Assembly: GCF_007995085.1 (NCBI RefSeq)
Contig: NZ_VOQS01000005.1
Location: forward strand, 1,612,001-1,676,000
DNA length: 64,000 nucleotides
Direction: 5' to 3'
Source: Paraburkholderia azotifigens
GTDB taxonomy: Bacteria > Pseudomonadota > Gammaproteobacteria > Burkholderiales > Burkholderiaceae
Below the pieces are notes generated by a model. The model was not told where the DNA came from. It did not search any database and worked only from the letters and a program-made list of their open reading frames with translations. Numbering within the stretch: position 1 is the first letter of the stretch; the number at the start of each line of letters is the position of its first letter. The position numbers and the translations under genes are program-made. Shown here piece after piece: positions 8,755 to 17,525 of this stretch.

Positions 8755-10158
8755 TCAGCGGCCGACAGAATCCGCGAGGAAGCTAAACAGACGGTCGAAG
8801 TTGCAATGCGCCACGTTGAACCTGAGCCAGCTCATTTTCATGCGGCCCGCAAAGAACAGATGTCCAGGCGCCAGCAGGATCTTCTGCTGCAGCGCGAGTT
8901 CCGCCAGCCGGGACGAATCCGCGTCGATGCCGCTCGGCCTGGCCCAAAGGAACATGCCGGAGCGCGGTTCGCAGAACACTTCGAAGCCACTCGCTTCGAG
9001 CCTGCGGCAAGTCTTCTCCTGCGCGGCTCCGAGGCGGTCGCGCAATTGCTCCGTCTGCTTCCGGTAATGGCCTTCCGACAGGACCGCGCTGACGAGGCGC
9101 TCGGTCACCGTCGGCGTCGACATCCCCGACACGAGCTTTTGATAAAGCAGGCCTTCGACCACATCGTGATCCGCGACCACGAAGCCCACGCGCAAGCCCG
9201 CGCCAATGGTCTTCGAAAAGCTGCCCACATAGATGACGTTCTTCAACTGATCCATCGATGCGAGCGTGAAGTGCGCGCCTTGCACGAGGTCGGCCGAGAC
9301 ATCGTCCTCGACGATCAGGCAGCCGTGGCGTTCGGCGATTTTCAGCACCTTGTAGGCGGCCGCGGAACTGTAACTGGCTCCCGTCGGATTGTGCAGCCGG
9401 CTGTTCGTGAAGTAGAGCTTCGGGCGATGCGTCTCGAGCGTGGCTTCCAGCACGGCCACATCCGGGCCCGTGGGCTTCATCGGAATGCCGATGGTTTCGA
9501 CATCGCGCATGCGCAGCGCCACCAGAAGATCGCTATAGCAAGGCTCGTCCACCATGACGATATCGCCGGGCTGCGTGAACTGGCGAATCACGAGATCGAG
9601 TGCCTGATTCGCACCCAGCGTGGTCATGACCCCGCCGACATCGGTTTCGATTTCGTATTCCGCGAGTTGACGCACGATCTGTTCGCGCAGCCGGTCGAAG
9701 CCCCGCGCATGCCCATAGCCCAGAAGATGCTCAGGGTGCGCCGCAAGCTGCCTGAGCGAGCGCGCGATGCCTTCGCTATCGAACCATGTTTCCGGAAGCC
9801 AGCCCGCGCCCGCATGAATGGCCCCTTCGCTCGCAACGAGGAAATTTCGCACGAGCCATCCGTTCGTGACCTTTTCGTCGAGCTTTTCCGCCGCCTGCGC
9901 GGGCGCACCCAGGCGTCGCTCCGATACATAGAAGCCCGAGCCGCGACGCGCCACCAGCACACCTTGCGCGACGAGCCGGTCATACGCCTCCACCACGGTG
10001 AAGGTCGACACGCCATGCGCGAGCGCGAACGCACGAATGCTCGGCACGCGCGCGCCGGGCCGCCAGCGCTTCTCGTCGACCTCGACGATGATGCCCGCCA
10101 CGATCTGCATGGTGAGGGACATCCCGGAACCGGGATCCAGCGAAAGAACGGGCTTCAT
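8755..10158 (-). CDS. MocR-type transcriptional regulator (GntR wHTH fused to aminotransferase fold)
   Basis: 467 residues. The N-terminal winged helix (about 15-80) has RPGARVPSIRAFALAHGVS and FTVVEAYDRLVAQGVLVARRGSGFYV. A class-I aminotransferase domain follows, with GYGHARGFDRLREQI, TTLGANQALDL and the PLP lysine in VGSFSKTIGAGLRVGF. MocR proteins sense PLP adducts of amines or amino acids. It is divergent from the glycerate kinase/enolase/OCD genes and upstream of the isomerase, with matching CCTGTACAG words in both promoters. It probably controls both units. Its effector would be an amino compound rather than glycerate itself, which hints that the pathway begins with an amino acid (inference). 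Confidence 0.9.
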   Translation of the reverse strand: MKPVLSLDPGSGMSLTMQIVAGIIVEVDEKRWRPGARVPSIRAFALAHGVSTFTVVEAYDRLVAQGVLVARRGSGFYVSERRLGAPAQAAEKLDEKVTNGWLVRNFLVASEGAIHAGAGWLPETWFDSEGIARSLRQLAAHPEHLLGYGHARGFDRLREQIVRQLAEYEIETDVGGVMTTLGANQALDLVIRQFTQPGDIVMVDEPCYSDLLVALRMRDVETIGIPMKPTGPDVAVLEATLETHRPKLYFTNSRLHNPTGASYSSAAAYKVLKIAERHGCLIVEDDVSADLVQGAHFTLASMDQLKNVIYVGSFSKTIGAGLRVGFVVADHDVVEGLLYQKLVSGMSTPTVTERLVSAVLSEGHYRKQTEQLRDRLGAAQEKTCRRLEASGFEVFCEPRSGMFLWARPSGIDADSSRLAELALQQKILLAPGHLFFAGRMKMSWLRFNVAHCNFDRLFSFLADSVGR

Positions 10159-10200
10159 ACGGGGACTCGAAACTTAGGCACATGTGTGTAGGTCACGGAG

Positions 10201-10250
10201 CCTGTACAGCGATCCGCCAGCTTGCCCAAGTGTACATGTATCTGTGCAGG
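10201..10250. promoter_or_regulatory. Candidate MocR operators in the divergent mocR/kinase promoter
   Basis: CCTGTACAG at 10201-10209, TGTACA at 10231-10236 and CTGTGCAGG at 10242-10250, between the MocR start (10158) and the kinase start (10302). They repeat the CCTGTACAGG word found before the isomerase. Binding by the MocR protein is inferred from position and repetition. Confidence 0.5.
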
Positions 10251-10301
10251 GTGATTGCCTAAATTGCACTTACCTTATGGCCACCCTTCACCGAACCTCG
10301 T

Positions 10302-11711
10302 ATGAACAAGATACGTAATTCCGCAGAGATTCTTTCTCATGGCGATGTCGAGTCCCGGCGCATCGTCCTCGATATCGCCGACGGCACGCTCGAACGTCTG
10401 GACAGCTATCGACGCATTCAAAGCATCATGCGTCTCGATGGCGACACGTTGCACATCGGCACGCGCTCGTGGGACCTGTCGAAAAAGCGCAACGTGTACC
10501 TGATCGGCGCTGGCAAGGCCTGCAATCACATGGCGATGGCGGTCGATCACGTGCTCGGCGATCGGCTGACGTACGGCATCGCCATCGTGAAGATTCACGA
10601 GGAATCGGACCGCTTCAACAAGACGGAAGTGTTCGTCGGTGGTCATCCGCTGCCGAACGAGGAAGGGCATCGCGCGTCGCGCAAGATCATCGAACTTGTG
10701 GATCAGGCGGGCCCGGACGATCTCTTCATCGCGGTCATCAGCGGCGGCAGTTCGGCGCTGATGTCCTGTCCCATCGACGGCATCTCGTTGCAGGACGAGA
10801 TCGATACAACCGACGTGCTTTTGAAGTCCGGCGCAGGCATCTACGAGATCAATGCCGTGCGCCGTCATATCTCGGCACTCAACGGCGGCATGCTGGCCAA
10901 ACGCATTCAGGCGGTCGGCGCGGAACTGATCGGCTTCGGAATCAGCGATGCGGTCGGTTCTCCCGCCACGGGCGATATCGCCGTGCCCTATGCGGCCTAC
11001 AAGAGCACGCCGATCGGCCCCGACATGACAACGCTCGACGATGCGCGCGCGACGATCGTCAATCGCGATGTGGCGCATCGCTTGCCCAGGAGCGTCGTCG
11101 ATTACCTGATGAACGCGGGTCCCGAAGGCGAGACGCCGAAGGCATTCCCCGACAACACCTACTTCCTGCTGAACACGCTGCCGGACTCCTGCATCTACGC
11201 CAAAGAAGTCTGCAACGAAATGGGCATTCCGGCGATGATCGTGTCGTCGTTCCTCGAAGGCGAAAGCCGCGACGCCGGGACTTTCCTCGCGTCGATCGCG
11301 CGCGAAATCCAGACCTACGGCAATCCGATCAAACCGCCCTGCGTGCTTCTGAGCTCGGGCGAAGTGACGACGCTGATTGATGACAACAGCATCATCAAAG
11401 GTCATGGCGGCCCTGGCCAGGAGATGACCGTGAGCTTCGCCATCACCGCGGAAAAGACCCAAGGCGCGTGTCTGCTCTCCATCGACAGCGAAGGAACAGA
11501 CGGCACGGCAAAGGTCGCTGGCGGGATTGCGGACTCCACCAGCTTCAAGGCCGCCGCCGCAAAGGGAATCAGTCTCTATCAGGCCTTGCGCGAGCATAGC
11601 TGTTACGAAGCGCTGTCCGCCATCGACTCAGCCATCTTCACGGGCAACACGGGAACCAATCTGTGCGACCTGAACATCCTCTACGTTCCCGCATCGAAGG
11701 AGCGCAAGTAA
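10302..11711 (+). CDS. Glycerate 2-kinase, MOFRL (TtuD/GckA) family
   Basis: 469 residues, slightly longer than typical TtuD/GckA. The N-terminal DUF4147 domain shows NVYLIGAGKACNHMA, VGGHPLPNEEGHRASRKI and FIAVISGGSSALMSCP. The C-terminal MOFRL domain shows VLLSSGEVTTLI, GPGQEMTVSFAI and SIDSEGTDGT. The family phosphorylates D-glycerate to 2-phosphoglycerate with ATP. The stop codon overlaps the ATG of the enolase-like gene (TAATG), so the two are translationally coupled and probably act in sequence. The region between residues 130 and 300 departs from the common sequence, so a related hydroxy acid as substrate is possible. Confidence 0.85.
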   Translation: MNKIRNSAEILSHGDVESRRIVLDIADGTLERLDSYRRIQSIMRLDGDTLHIGTRSWDLSKKRNVYLIGAGKACNHMAMAVDHVLGDRLTYGIAIVKIHEESDRFNKTEVFVGGHPLPNEEGHRASRKIIELVDQAGPDDLFIAVISGGSSALMSCPIDGISLQDEIDTTDVLLKSGAGIYEINAVRRHISALNGGMLAKRIQAVGAELIGFGISDAVGSPATGDIAVPYAAYKSTPIGPDMTTLDDARATIVNRDVAHRLPRSVVDYLMNAGPEGETPKAFPDNTYFLLNTLPDSCIYAKEVCNEMGIPAMIVSSFLEGESRDAGTFLASIAREIQTYGNPIKPPCVLLSSGEVTTLIDDNSIIKGHGGPGQEMTVSFAITAEKTQGACLLSIDSEGTDGTAKVAGGIADSTSFKAAAAKGISLYQALREHSCYEALSAIDSAIFTGNTGTNLCDLNILYVPASKERK

Positions 11712-12985
11712 TGGAAGACAAGATTGCCTCCGTTCGCGCGCAGCAAATCATCGACTGCAAATGCCGTCCCGCCGTCGAGGTCGAGATTCGAACCGAAAGC
11801 GGCGCCGTAGGACGTGGCGCCGCACCCACGGGTACGTCCGTTGGCATGCACGAGTCATTCGTCCTGCGGGACGGCGATCCGTCAACGTATCAAGGGCTCA
11901 GCGTGCACAAAGCCGTGGAAAACGCGGTCAAGATCATCGGGCCCGAGTTGATCGGCATGAACGTCTTCGATCAACGCGCCATCGACGAAAAGATGATCGC
12001 GCTCGATGGCACGCCAGACAAGCATCGCCTGGGCGGCAACACCATCTATTCGGCTTCCATCGCGGCCTTTCGCGCCGCGGCCGATGCCCGTGCCATTCCG
12101 CTCTACGAACACATTGCTGGCCGTGACATCAGGACCGTTCCCGTGCCCTGCTTCAACGTCGTCAACGGTGGTCGCTACGAAGGCTACACGCAGGCGTTCA
12201 ACGAGTTTCTCATCGTGCCTTACGACACCGACAGCATCGACTTCTCGATCGAGATGGCCGTGACTGTGTTTCAGAAACTCGGCGATGTTCTGACTGCGTA
12301 TCTCGGGCATAAGCCGCAAGTGGCGAGCTCCTACGGCTATGCCGCGCCGTCCGAAGATCCGGAAATGATCCTGACGCTGATGCAGAAGGCGATCGACGAA
12401 TGCGGTTATACGAATCGTATTGCGTTCGCTCTCGACTGCGCATCGAGCGAGATGTATGACAAGCAAACCGGGCGCTATCTCCTGAAGGGAGAGCGTGTTT
12501 CTTCGGATGAGCTGATCGCCTACGCCAAATATCTGACGGAGCGCTTCAATCTTGTCTTCATCGAGGACCTGCTCGACGAGAACGACTGGAGCGGCTACAG
12601 CCAGGCCGTGCGCGAACTCAAGCGCACCATCGTCCTGGGCGACGACCTCACCGTGACAAGCCTCGAGTTGCTGCGCCGCGCGCACGAGACGCGCGCGGTA
12701 GACGGTTTCGTGCTCAAACCTAATCAGGTCGGCACGGTTACGGAAGCCATGGATGCGTACCGCTTCGCGCAAGAGCACGGGATGATCGCCGTGCCGTCGG
12801 GCCGTTCCGGTGGTGTCGTCGACGACGTCGTGATGGATTTCTCCGTTGGTCTGGAGGTCCCGTTCCAGAAGAACGGTGCGCCGCGCTCGGGCGAACGCAT
12901 CGAAAAGTTGAACTTCCTCATGCGCGCCAATGCACGTAGTGCCGCATGTCGTCTTTACGACATCTCGCCGCTCCTGCGTTTTTGA
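11711..12985 (+). CDS. Divergent enolase paralogue
   Basis: 424 residues, normal enolase length. The fold is clear and several active-site elements remain. These are NEF (E165, yeast E168), LDCASSE (D242), FIEDLLDEND (E285), LGDDLTVT (D311/D312), the catalytic base LKPNQVGT (K336, yeast K345) and K387 (yeast K396). Changed are the loop NGGSHAG to NGGRYEG (His159 lost), the GDEGG loop to SSYGY (Glu211 lost) and SHRSG to SGRSG (His373 lost). It also lacks the usual SRGNPT N-terminal motif. Coupled by overlap to a glycerate kinase, it could act on 2-phosphoglycerate or on a related phospho-acid. It is not the housekeeping eno, which would be expected near pyrG. The ATG at 11711 is chosen because it overlaps the kinase stop. 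Confidence 0.85.
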   Translation: MEDKIASVRAQQIIDCKCRPAVEVEIRTESGAVGRGAAPTGTSVGMHESFVLRDGDPSTYQGLSVHKAVENAVKIIGPELIGMNVFDQRAIDEKMIALDGTPDKHRLGGNTIYSASIAAFRAAADARAIPLYEHIAGRDIRTVPVPCFNVVNGGRYEGYTQAFNEFLIVPYDTDSIDFSIEMAVTVFQKLGDVLTAYLGHKPQVASSYGYAAPSEDPEMILTLMQKAIDECGYTNRIAFALDCASSEMYDKQTGRYLLKGERVSSDELIAYAKYLTERFNLVFIEDLLDENDWSGYSQAVRELKRTIVLGDDLTVTSLELLRRAHETRAVDGFVLKPNQVGTVTEAMDAYRFAQEHGMIAVPSGRSGGVVDDVVMDFSVGLEVPFQKNGAPRSGERIEKLNFLMRANARSAACRLYDISPLLRF

Positions 12986-13040
12986 TTCGAACCGCTGACC
13001 ACGCGTCAGACCCCACGCCTTCTTCTGAAGAGGAATCTCC

Positions 13041-14159
13041 ATGTATCCCAAGATCGACTTTCTGTACCTGTCCGAACCCGACATGATCGAAGCCGGTGTT
13101 CTCGATGCCGCGCGCTGTGTCTCTGTCTGTGAAGAGACCTTCAGCTTGCTGGGCAAAGGCGACTATCTGATGGGCGGCGCCAATCATAACAATCACGGGA
13201 TGAACATCGTCTTCCCGAAAGAAACGAAGTTCCCCAACATGCCGGTGGCGGGCCCGGACCGCCGATTTGCCGCGATGCCCGGCTATCTCGGCGGCCGATT
13301 CGACGTATGCGGCAACAAGTGGTATGGCTCCAATCACGCCAACGCGCAGAAAGGGCTGCCCCGCTCCATTCTCACGATGATGCTCAACGACAAGGACACC
13401 GGCGCGCCGCTGTCGCTTATGTCGGCAAATCTTCTCAGTGCCGCGCGCACCGGCGCGGTGCCGGGCGTAGCCGCCAAATACCTCGTGAACAAAGATGCGA
13501 AAACGGCGTCGGTCATCGGCTGCGGCCCGATCAACAAGGCATGCTTCACAGCCATCATGACGCAGCTCAAGGGCATCGAAAAGGTCGTGTGCTTTGACGT
13601 ATTCCTCGACAAGGCGAACGAATTCGCCCGCTGGGTCGAGGCGACGTACGGGGTCGGCGCCATTGGCGTCGACGAAGCCGAGAAAGGCTTCCGCGATGCC
13701 GACGTGATCACCATCGCGGCGTCGCGTCTGAAGCCGCTGTATTTCAAGGACGAATGGATCAAGGATGGAGCCGCCATTCTGGTTTCCGGCCCGTTCAATA
13801 CGGATGAATCGTTCCTGATGAGCTGCAAGATCGTGTTCGATCACACGCCGTTGCAGGAAGCCTATGTCGAGGATGCCATTGCGTCTGGGAACAAGGATGC
13901 TTATTACGGGGGCGTGATCGGCGGCCCGTTCTATCGCCTCATCGATGCCGGCAAGCTTCCTTCGCTTGCCGACTCCACCGGTCTTGGCGATGTCGTTAAT
14001 GGTGTGAAACCCGGCCGCGAAAACGAGAAGGAGCGCGTGATCTTCATCGCTTGCGGCATGGCCGTGTTCGATATCAGCTGGGGGTTCGAACTGTATCGGA
14101 ACGCCCTCGACAAGGGTATCGGACAGTCGCTCAACCTTTGGGAAAAGCCGGCACTTTGA
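13041..14159 (+). CDS. Ornithine cyclodeaminase/mu-crystallin family protein
   Basis: 372 residues; NAD(P)-binding protein of the OCD/mu-crystallin family, with KWYGSNHANAQKGLPRS, LLSAARTGAVPGVAAKYL and a Rossmann segment ASVIGCGPINKACF. The family includes ornithine and lysine cyclodeaminase, alanine dehydrogenase and Delta1-pyrroline-2-carboxylate reductase. This particular long form (starts KIDFLYLSEPDMIEAGVLD) is often labelled 'tyramine oxidase subunit B' in databases, a name I would not rely on. It follows the enolase-like gene by 55 bp and completes the MocR-linked operon. Reduction or deamination of an imino/amino acid that also serves as MocR effector is a reasonable guess. Confidence 0.82.
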   Translation: MYPKIDFLYLSEPDMIEAGVLDAARCVSVCEETFSLLGKGDYLMGGANHNNHGMNIVFPKETKFPNMPVAGPDRRFAAMPGYLGGRFDVCGNKWYGSNHANAQKGLPRSILTMMLNDKDTGAPLSLMSANLLSAARTGAVPGVAAKYLVNKDAKTASVIGCGPINKACFTAIMTQLKGIEKVVCFDVFLDKANEFARWVEATYGVGAIGVDEAEKGFRDADVITIAASRLKPLYFKDEWIKDGAAILVSGPFNTDESFLMSCKIVFDHTPLQEAYVEDAIASGNKDAYYGGVIGGPFYRLIDAGKLPSLADSTGLGDVVNGVKPGRENEKERVIFIACGMAVFDISWGFELYRNALDKGIGQSLNLWEKPAL

Positions 14160-14177
14160 TTCCGCCTTTGCTCGTAA

Positions 14178-14196
14178 GCCCCGGTTTTGCCGGGGC
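14178..14196. terminator. GC-rich hairpin after the OCD gene
   Basis: Seven-base-pair stem GCCCCGG/CCGGGGC with a TTTTG loop, 18 bp past the OCD stop in the convergent gap. No U-run follows, so it is a weak intrinsic terminator call. Confidence 0.5.
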
Positions 14197-14204
14197 CAAT
14201 GAGA

Positions 14205-14241
14205 TTCGCCCCATGACCGATTAGCTCGACCATGGGGCGAA
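14205..14241. terminator. 11-bp inverted repeat between convergent operons
   Basis: TTCGCCCCATG at 14205-14215 pairs perfectly with CATGGGGCGAA at 14231-14241 across a 15-nt loop. It lies between convergent transcription units and probably serves as a bidirectional terminator or barrier. No T-run is seen. Confidence 0.5.
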
Positions 14242-14286
14242 ATGCTTTGCGACATCAGGCGCACGACGCATCGTGTGCCTGCGCAA

Positions 14287-15312
14287 TCAAACGCTCAGCT
14301 TCGCGAACTCCGACAGATCGAAGCCTTGAGCATAGGGCTGCGTGTCATCGACGTAATGCTCTCCACGACCGGTGATATAGGCGCGCCCTTCGACGCTCGG
14401 ATACACCGCATCGAGTCCGCTTTCCAGGCGCGTCTTCGATTCCACGCGGCCAATGAAGCGGCTCAGAATCAGACTCTCGTGACGGAACTCTTCACCCTCG
14501 CACAACAGACCGCGCGCGAATCGTTGCGCGACTCGCGCGGACGTGCCCGTGCCGCACGGAGATCGGTCGATGATCAGGTTACCCGCGATCACGACTGCGC
14601 GTGCATGTGAGTCGCCGGCGACGGCGCGCCCCGTCCACATGCAATGCTTGACGCCACGAATCTGCGGATTGTCCGGATGAATCACGTCGAGCGCCTGGTT
14701 CACGCGTTGCTGAACCTCACGTCCCATTTCCAGCAGTTGCTCAGGCGTGAAGTGTTCGCAACCAGAGAAGTTCTCCTGCACCTCGACGATGGGATAGAAG
14801 TTGCCGCCGTATGCGATATCGACTTTGAGTTTGCCGAGCTGGGACACTTCGATCTCGACGTCTTTGTGAAGCAGGAAGCTCGGCACATTTGTGAAGCGCA
14901 CGGATTCGACCTTATCGCCGTTCATCACATACTTCGCTGTCACCTGACCGGCGGGAACGTCGACCACCACCTGACCCGGCGTCTTCGGCTTGACCAGACC
15001 CGATTCGAGCGCGAAGGTCACTGACCCGATCGTCGCGTGCCCACACATCGGCAGACAGCCCGACGTCTCGATGAACAGGAGGCTAAAATCGGCACTAGCG
15101 CTCAGAGGCGGATAGAAAATGGTTCCAGACATTTGCCCATGTCCGCGCGGCTCCAGCATCAACGCACGGCGGATCCAGTCGTACTTCTCGACGAAATACA
15201 GTCGACGGTGATTCATCGTCGCGCCCTGCAACTCCGGCCCACCGCTCACCACCATGCGCACCGGCATGCCTTCGGTATGGCCTTCAACGCATGAAAAGGT
15301 ATGTTTTGTCAT
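14287..15312 (-). CDS. Proline racemase family enzyme, Cys/Cys (4-hydroxyproline 2-epimerase-like)
   Basis: 341 residues. Both catalytic cysteines are present: C90 in PMCGHATIG and C253 in [12 protein letters not shown], the pattern of proline racemases and 4-hydroxyproline 2-epimerases; the dehydratase clade has Thr at the second site. It therefore probably inverts C2 of a cyclic or related amino acid. An upstream in-frame extension exists, but the ATG at 15312 has an AGGAAA ribosome site and starts the conserved sequence. It is the last gene of the long operon that begins with hyuA at 26406, 143 bp after the shikimate-dehydrogenase-like gene. Exact substrate not known. Confidence 0.86.
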   Translation of the reverse strand: MTKHTFSCVEGHTEGMPVRMVVSGGPELQGATMNHRRLYFVEKYDWIRRALMLEPRGHGQMSGTIFYPPLSASADFSLLFIETSGCLPMCGHATIGSVTFALESGLVKPKTPGQVVVDVPAGQVTAKYVMNGDKVESVRFTNVPSFLLHKDVEIEVSQLGKLKVDIAYGGNFYPIVEVQENFSGCEHFTPEQLLEMGREVQQRVNQALDVIHPDNPQIRGVKHCMWTGRAVAGDSHARAVVIAGNLIIDRSPCGTGTSARVAQRFARGLLCEGEEFRHESLILSRFIGRVESKTRLESGLDAVYPSVEGRAYITGRGEHYVDDTQPYAQGFDLSEFAKLSV

Positions 15313-15455
15313 TGACGTTTCCTGGAAAATCAAACACCAACTCGTGAATCCGCAGCTTGAATGCCGATCGACGTTCCTGTCGCAACGTGCCGAAGATTCA
15401 CCGCTAAAAAAGAACCCGTGCCGAGGCACGGGCAAACACCCCGCTTATTCGAATC

Positions 15456-16358
15456 TCAAGGTTCGCTACGCGCGCCACGCGGCACCAAATTCCGCAACTC
15501 TGGTGGAAAGAGCATGTCGCGGGCAATGGTGTCGTCGCGTCGCAAGAACTCGGCTGCCTGATGCAGCCCGAAAAAATCGAGAAACTGCGGCGATTGCAAG
15601 ATCAGCATGTCGAACCCGGGCAGCACGACGTTTCCTCGCGACATGGCGGCACGCAAAAGCGGCGTCGGCTGGTTTTTCATGAGGATGTCGCACACGATCG
15701 CCGAGCGCTCGATCCGTTCCGGCGCGATCGGAAGCGGATCATCGGCCTTGAGGCCAAGAGGCGTCGCATTGATGACGACCTCGAAGCCGCCGGGATCGTT
15801 TGTCTTCTGCGCGGAGCTCGGAATGCCGTAGCGTTCGGCAACCGAGGACGCCACGCTCTGTGCCTTCGCTTCGTCAATATCGTAGATCGCGATGCGAGCC
15901 GCCTCGCCCTCCGCAAGCGCCGCTGCAATCGCGCTGGCGGCACCGCCCGCACCAAGCAGCAGCACCGATTTGCCACGATATTGCATCGAGTAACGATCCA
16001 TCGACTTGGCGAAACCCGTACCGTCGAACAGGTCGCCGTCCAATTGGCCGTCGTCGCCCCTTCGGATCGCGTTCACGGCATTGGCGGTGATCGCCCCATT
16101 CGAACGACGGTCGACAATGCCCGCCGCCGCAGTCTTGTGGGGAATCGACAAAACCATGCCACGTGTCGTTTTCGACTTGAATAGCGATCGGATGGTGCTT
16201 TCAAGGTTGACCGGTTCGACGTGCAGCGGAACCATCACCGCGTCGAGGTCGCACAACGGAAATACCTTGTTGAAAATCTCGGGCGTTCTGACCTGCTCGA
16301 TCGGGTCAGCCACCATGAAAAGAACACTCGTCTTTCCCGTAATCATAGTCTGCTTCAT
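15456..16358 (-). CDS. Shikimate dehydrogenase-family oxidoreductase (AroE-like)
   Basis: 300 residues with the AroE fold. The catalytic lysine is in GMVLSIPHK, a DGTGF motif follows, then the Rossmann loop LLLGAGGAASAIA and the C-terminal FGLHQAAEFL. Family members reduce dehydroshikimate or oxidise quinate/shikimate. Here it is embedded between two proline-racemase-family genes in an amino-acid operon, which argues against a role in aromatic biosynthesis. It may oxidise or reduce a cyclic hydroxy intermediate of this pathway (inference). The substrate-binding Ser-x-Ser motif near the N-terminus of normal AroE is not evident (EQVRTPEIFN instead), consistent with a changed substrate. Confidence 0.82.
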   Translation of the reverse strand: MKQTMITGKTSVLFMVADPIEQVRTPEIFNKVFPLCDLDAVMVPLHVEPVNLESTIRSLFKSKTTRGMVLSIPHKTAAAGIVDRRSNGAITANAVNAIRRGDDGQLDGDLFDGTGFAKSMDRYSMQYRGKSVLLLGAGGAASAIAAALAEGEAARIAIYDIDEAKAQSVASSVAERYGIPSSAQKTNDPGGFEVVINATPLGLKADDPLPIAPERIERSAIVCDILMKNQPTPLLRAAMSRGNVVLPGFDMLILQSPQFLDFFGLHQAAEFLRRDDTIARDMLFPPELRNLVPRGARSEP

Positions 16359-16437
16359 TTGCGATCCTGATTCGTCTGCAAAGACATTCGAAGCCTGTTT
16401 GCCTGGAGCCCGATTTCCGGGGAAGGAGCCGAAACCA

Positions 16438-17460
16438 TCAGAATCCTTCGCCCCATGTGTCGCTCAACATGAAACCCGCGCTTAGCGGATCATCGGGATC
16501 CACGCCGATCTGTTCGATGCCGTAAATCCACGCGCGCCCCTGAATACGCGGCAGGACGGCGGGCCGCCCGCCTACTTCGGTCCGGCCCAGCATTTCGACC
16601 TTGAACTCGCTTCCGATGGTCGATTTCGATTTCAGTTGCGAGCCGACGTCGACCTTGCCGCGAGCGGCCAGCGTCGCAAGGTTGGCAGAGCTTCCTGTTC
16701 CGCAGGGCGAACGGTCGATCCGTCCCGGGGGCAACGTCGTGCAGGTCTGATACTCGGTGTCCGACAGCCGGTTGCGGAACATGACATACGCAAGCTGGTT
16801 GATTTGCGGATACAAGGGATGCTGCAGCGTCACCTGCTCATTGATGACTGCGCGAAGTTTGACGCCGAGATCGGCGAGTCGACGCGCGTTCTGTGGCGCG
16901 ATCGTGAGGCCGACCTGTTCGACATCGACGAGGGCATAGTAGACGCCGCCAAAGGCGACATCGACTGCGATAGTGCCGAATTCATCCGTCTCGATGGCCA
17001 GGTCGAGGTGTTCTACGAAGGCGGGAACCATGTCCAGCGAGACGCCCACGCATCGGCCGTCCTTGCACGTCGCACGCGCGGTCACAAGCCCCGCTGGGGT
17101 GTCCAGCACGACCGTCGTTTCCGGTTCCTGCATTTCCACCATGCCCAATTCGAGCAGTGCCGTCACGACGCAAATTGAATTGCTGCCCGACATCGGATGA
17201 GCCTTGTCCGACTGCAGAACGATGAAGCCGGCATGGGCTTCGGGGCGCGTCGGGGGCAACAGCAGATTGACCGACATCTGCAAACATCCACGCGGTTCGA
17301 ACACGACGAGCCTTCGAATGCTGTCGTCGACCTCATTGATGTAATTCATCTTGTCCAGCATGGTCTTGCCGGGAATGTCGACTACACCTCCGGTGATGAC
17401 CTTGCCGATTTCGCCTTCGCAGTGAACCCCAACCAGTTGCAGACTTTTCTTCCAACGCAT
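16438..17460 (-). CDS. Proline racemase family protein, Ser/Cys active site
   Basis: 340 residues of the proline racemase/hydroxyproline epimerase superfamily. The first catalytic cysteine is replaced by serine (HPMSGSNSIC, S91) while the second is kept ([12 protein letters not shown]). This Ser/Cys pattern is shared with the paralogues at 45372 and 62756. The start MRWKKSLQLVGVHCEGE is likewise shared, so the three form one subfamily. Ser/Cys members have been linked to hydroxyproline epimerisation or dehydration, but specificity varies. It lies in the hyuA operon between the D-amino-acid dehydrogenase and the AroE-like gene. Confidence 0.84.
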   Translation of the reverse strand: MRWKKSLQLVGVHCEGEIGKVITGGVVDIPGKTMLDKMNYINEVDDSIRRLVVFEPRGCLQMSVNLLLPPTRPEAHAGFIVLQSDKAHPMSGSNSICVVTALLELGMVEMQEPETTVVLDTPAGLVTARATCKDGRCVGVSLDMVPAFVEHLDLAIETDEFGTIAVDVAFGGVYYALVDVEQVGLTIAPQNARRLADLGVKLRAVINEQVTLQHPLYPQINQLAYVMFRNRLSDTEYQTCTTLPPGRIDRSPCGTGSSANLATLAARGKVDVGSQLKSKSTIGSEFKVEMLGRTEVGGRPAVLPRIQGRAWIYGIEQIGVDPDDPLSAGFMLSDTWGEGF

Positions 17461-17525
17461 GATTTATCTTCCCATTCCACTTGATAGCCTAACTGCCGGA
17501 ATCCTTGCTGCGCCGCGTATGTTGC

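Noticed and set aside
8596..10191. 531-codon open frame on the plus strand
   Set aside because: Antisense to the MocR gene; no domain and Arg/His/Ala-rich.
11711..12985. Housekeeping enolase
   Set aside because: Several active-site residues are changed and the gene lies in a catabolic operon, not next to pyrG or ftsB.
11882..13156. 424-codon open frame on the minus strand
   Set aside because: Antisense to the enolase-like gene, without homology features.
13041..14159. Label 'tyramine oxidase subunit B' for the OCD-family protein
   Set aside because: The sequence shows only the ornithine cyclodeaminase/mu-crystallin fold; nothing here supports amine oxidase function.
12918..14264. 448-codon open frame on the minus strand
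   Set aside because: Antisense to the OCD-family gene, without homology features.
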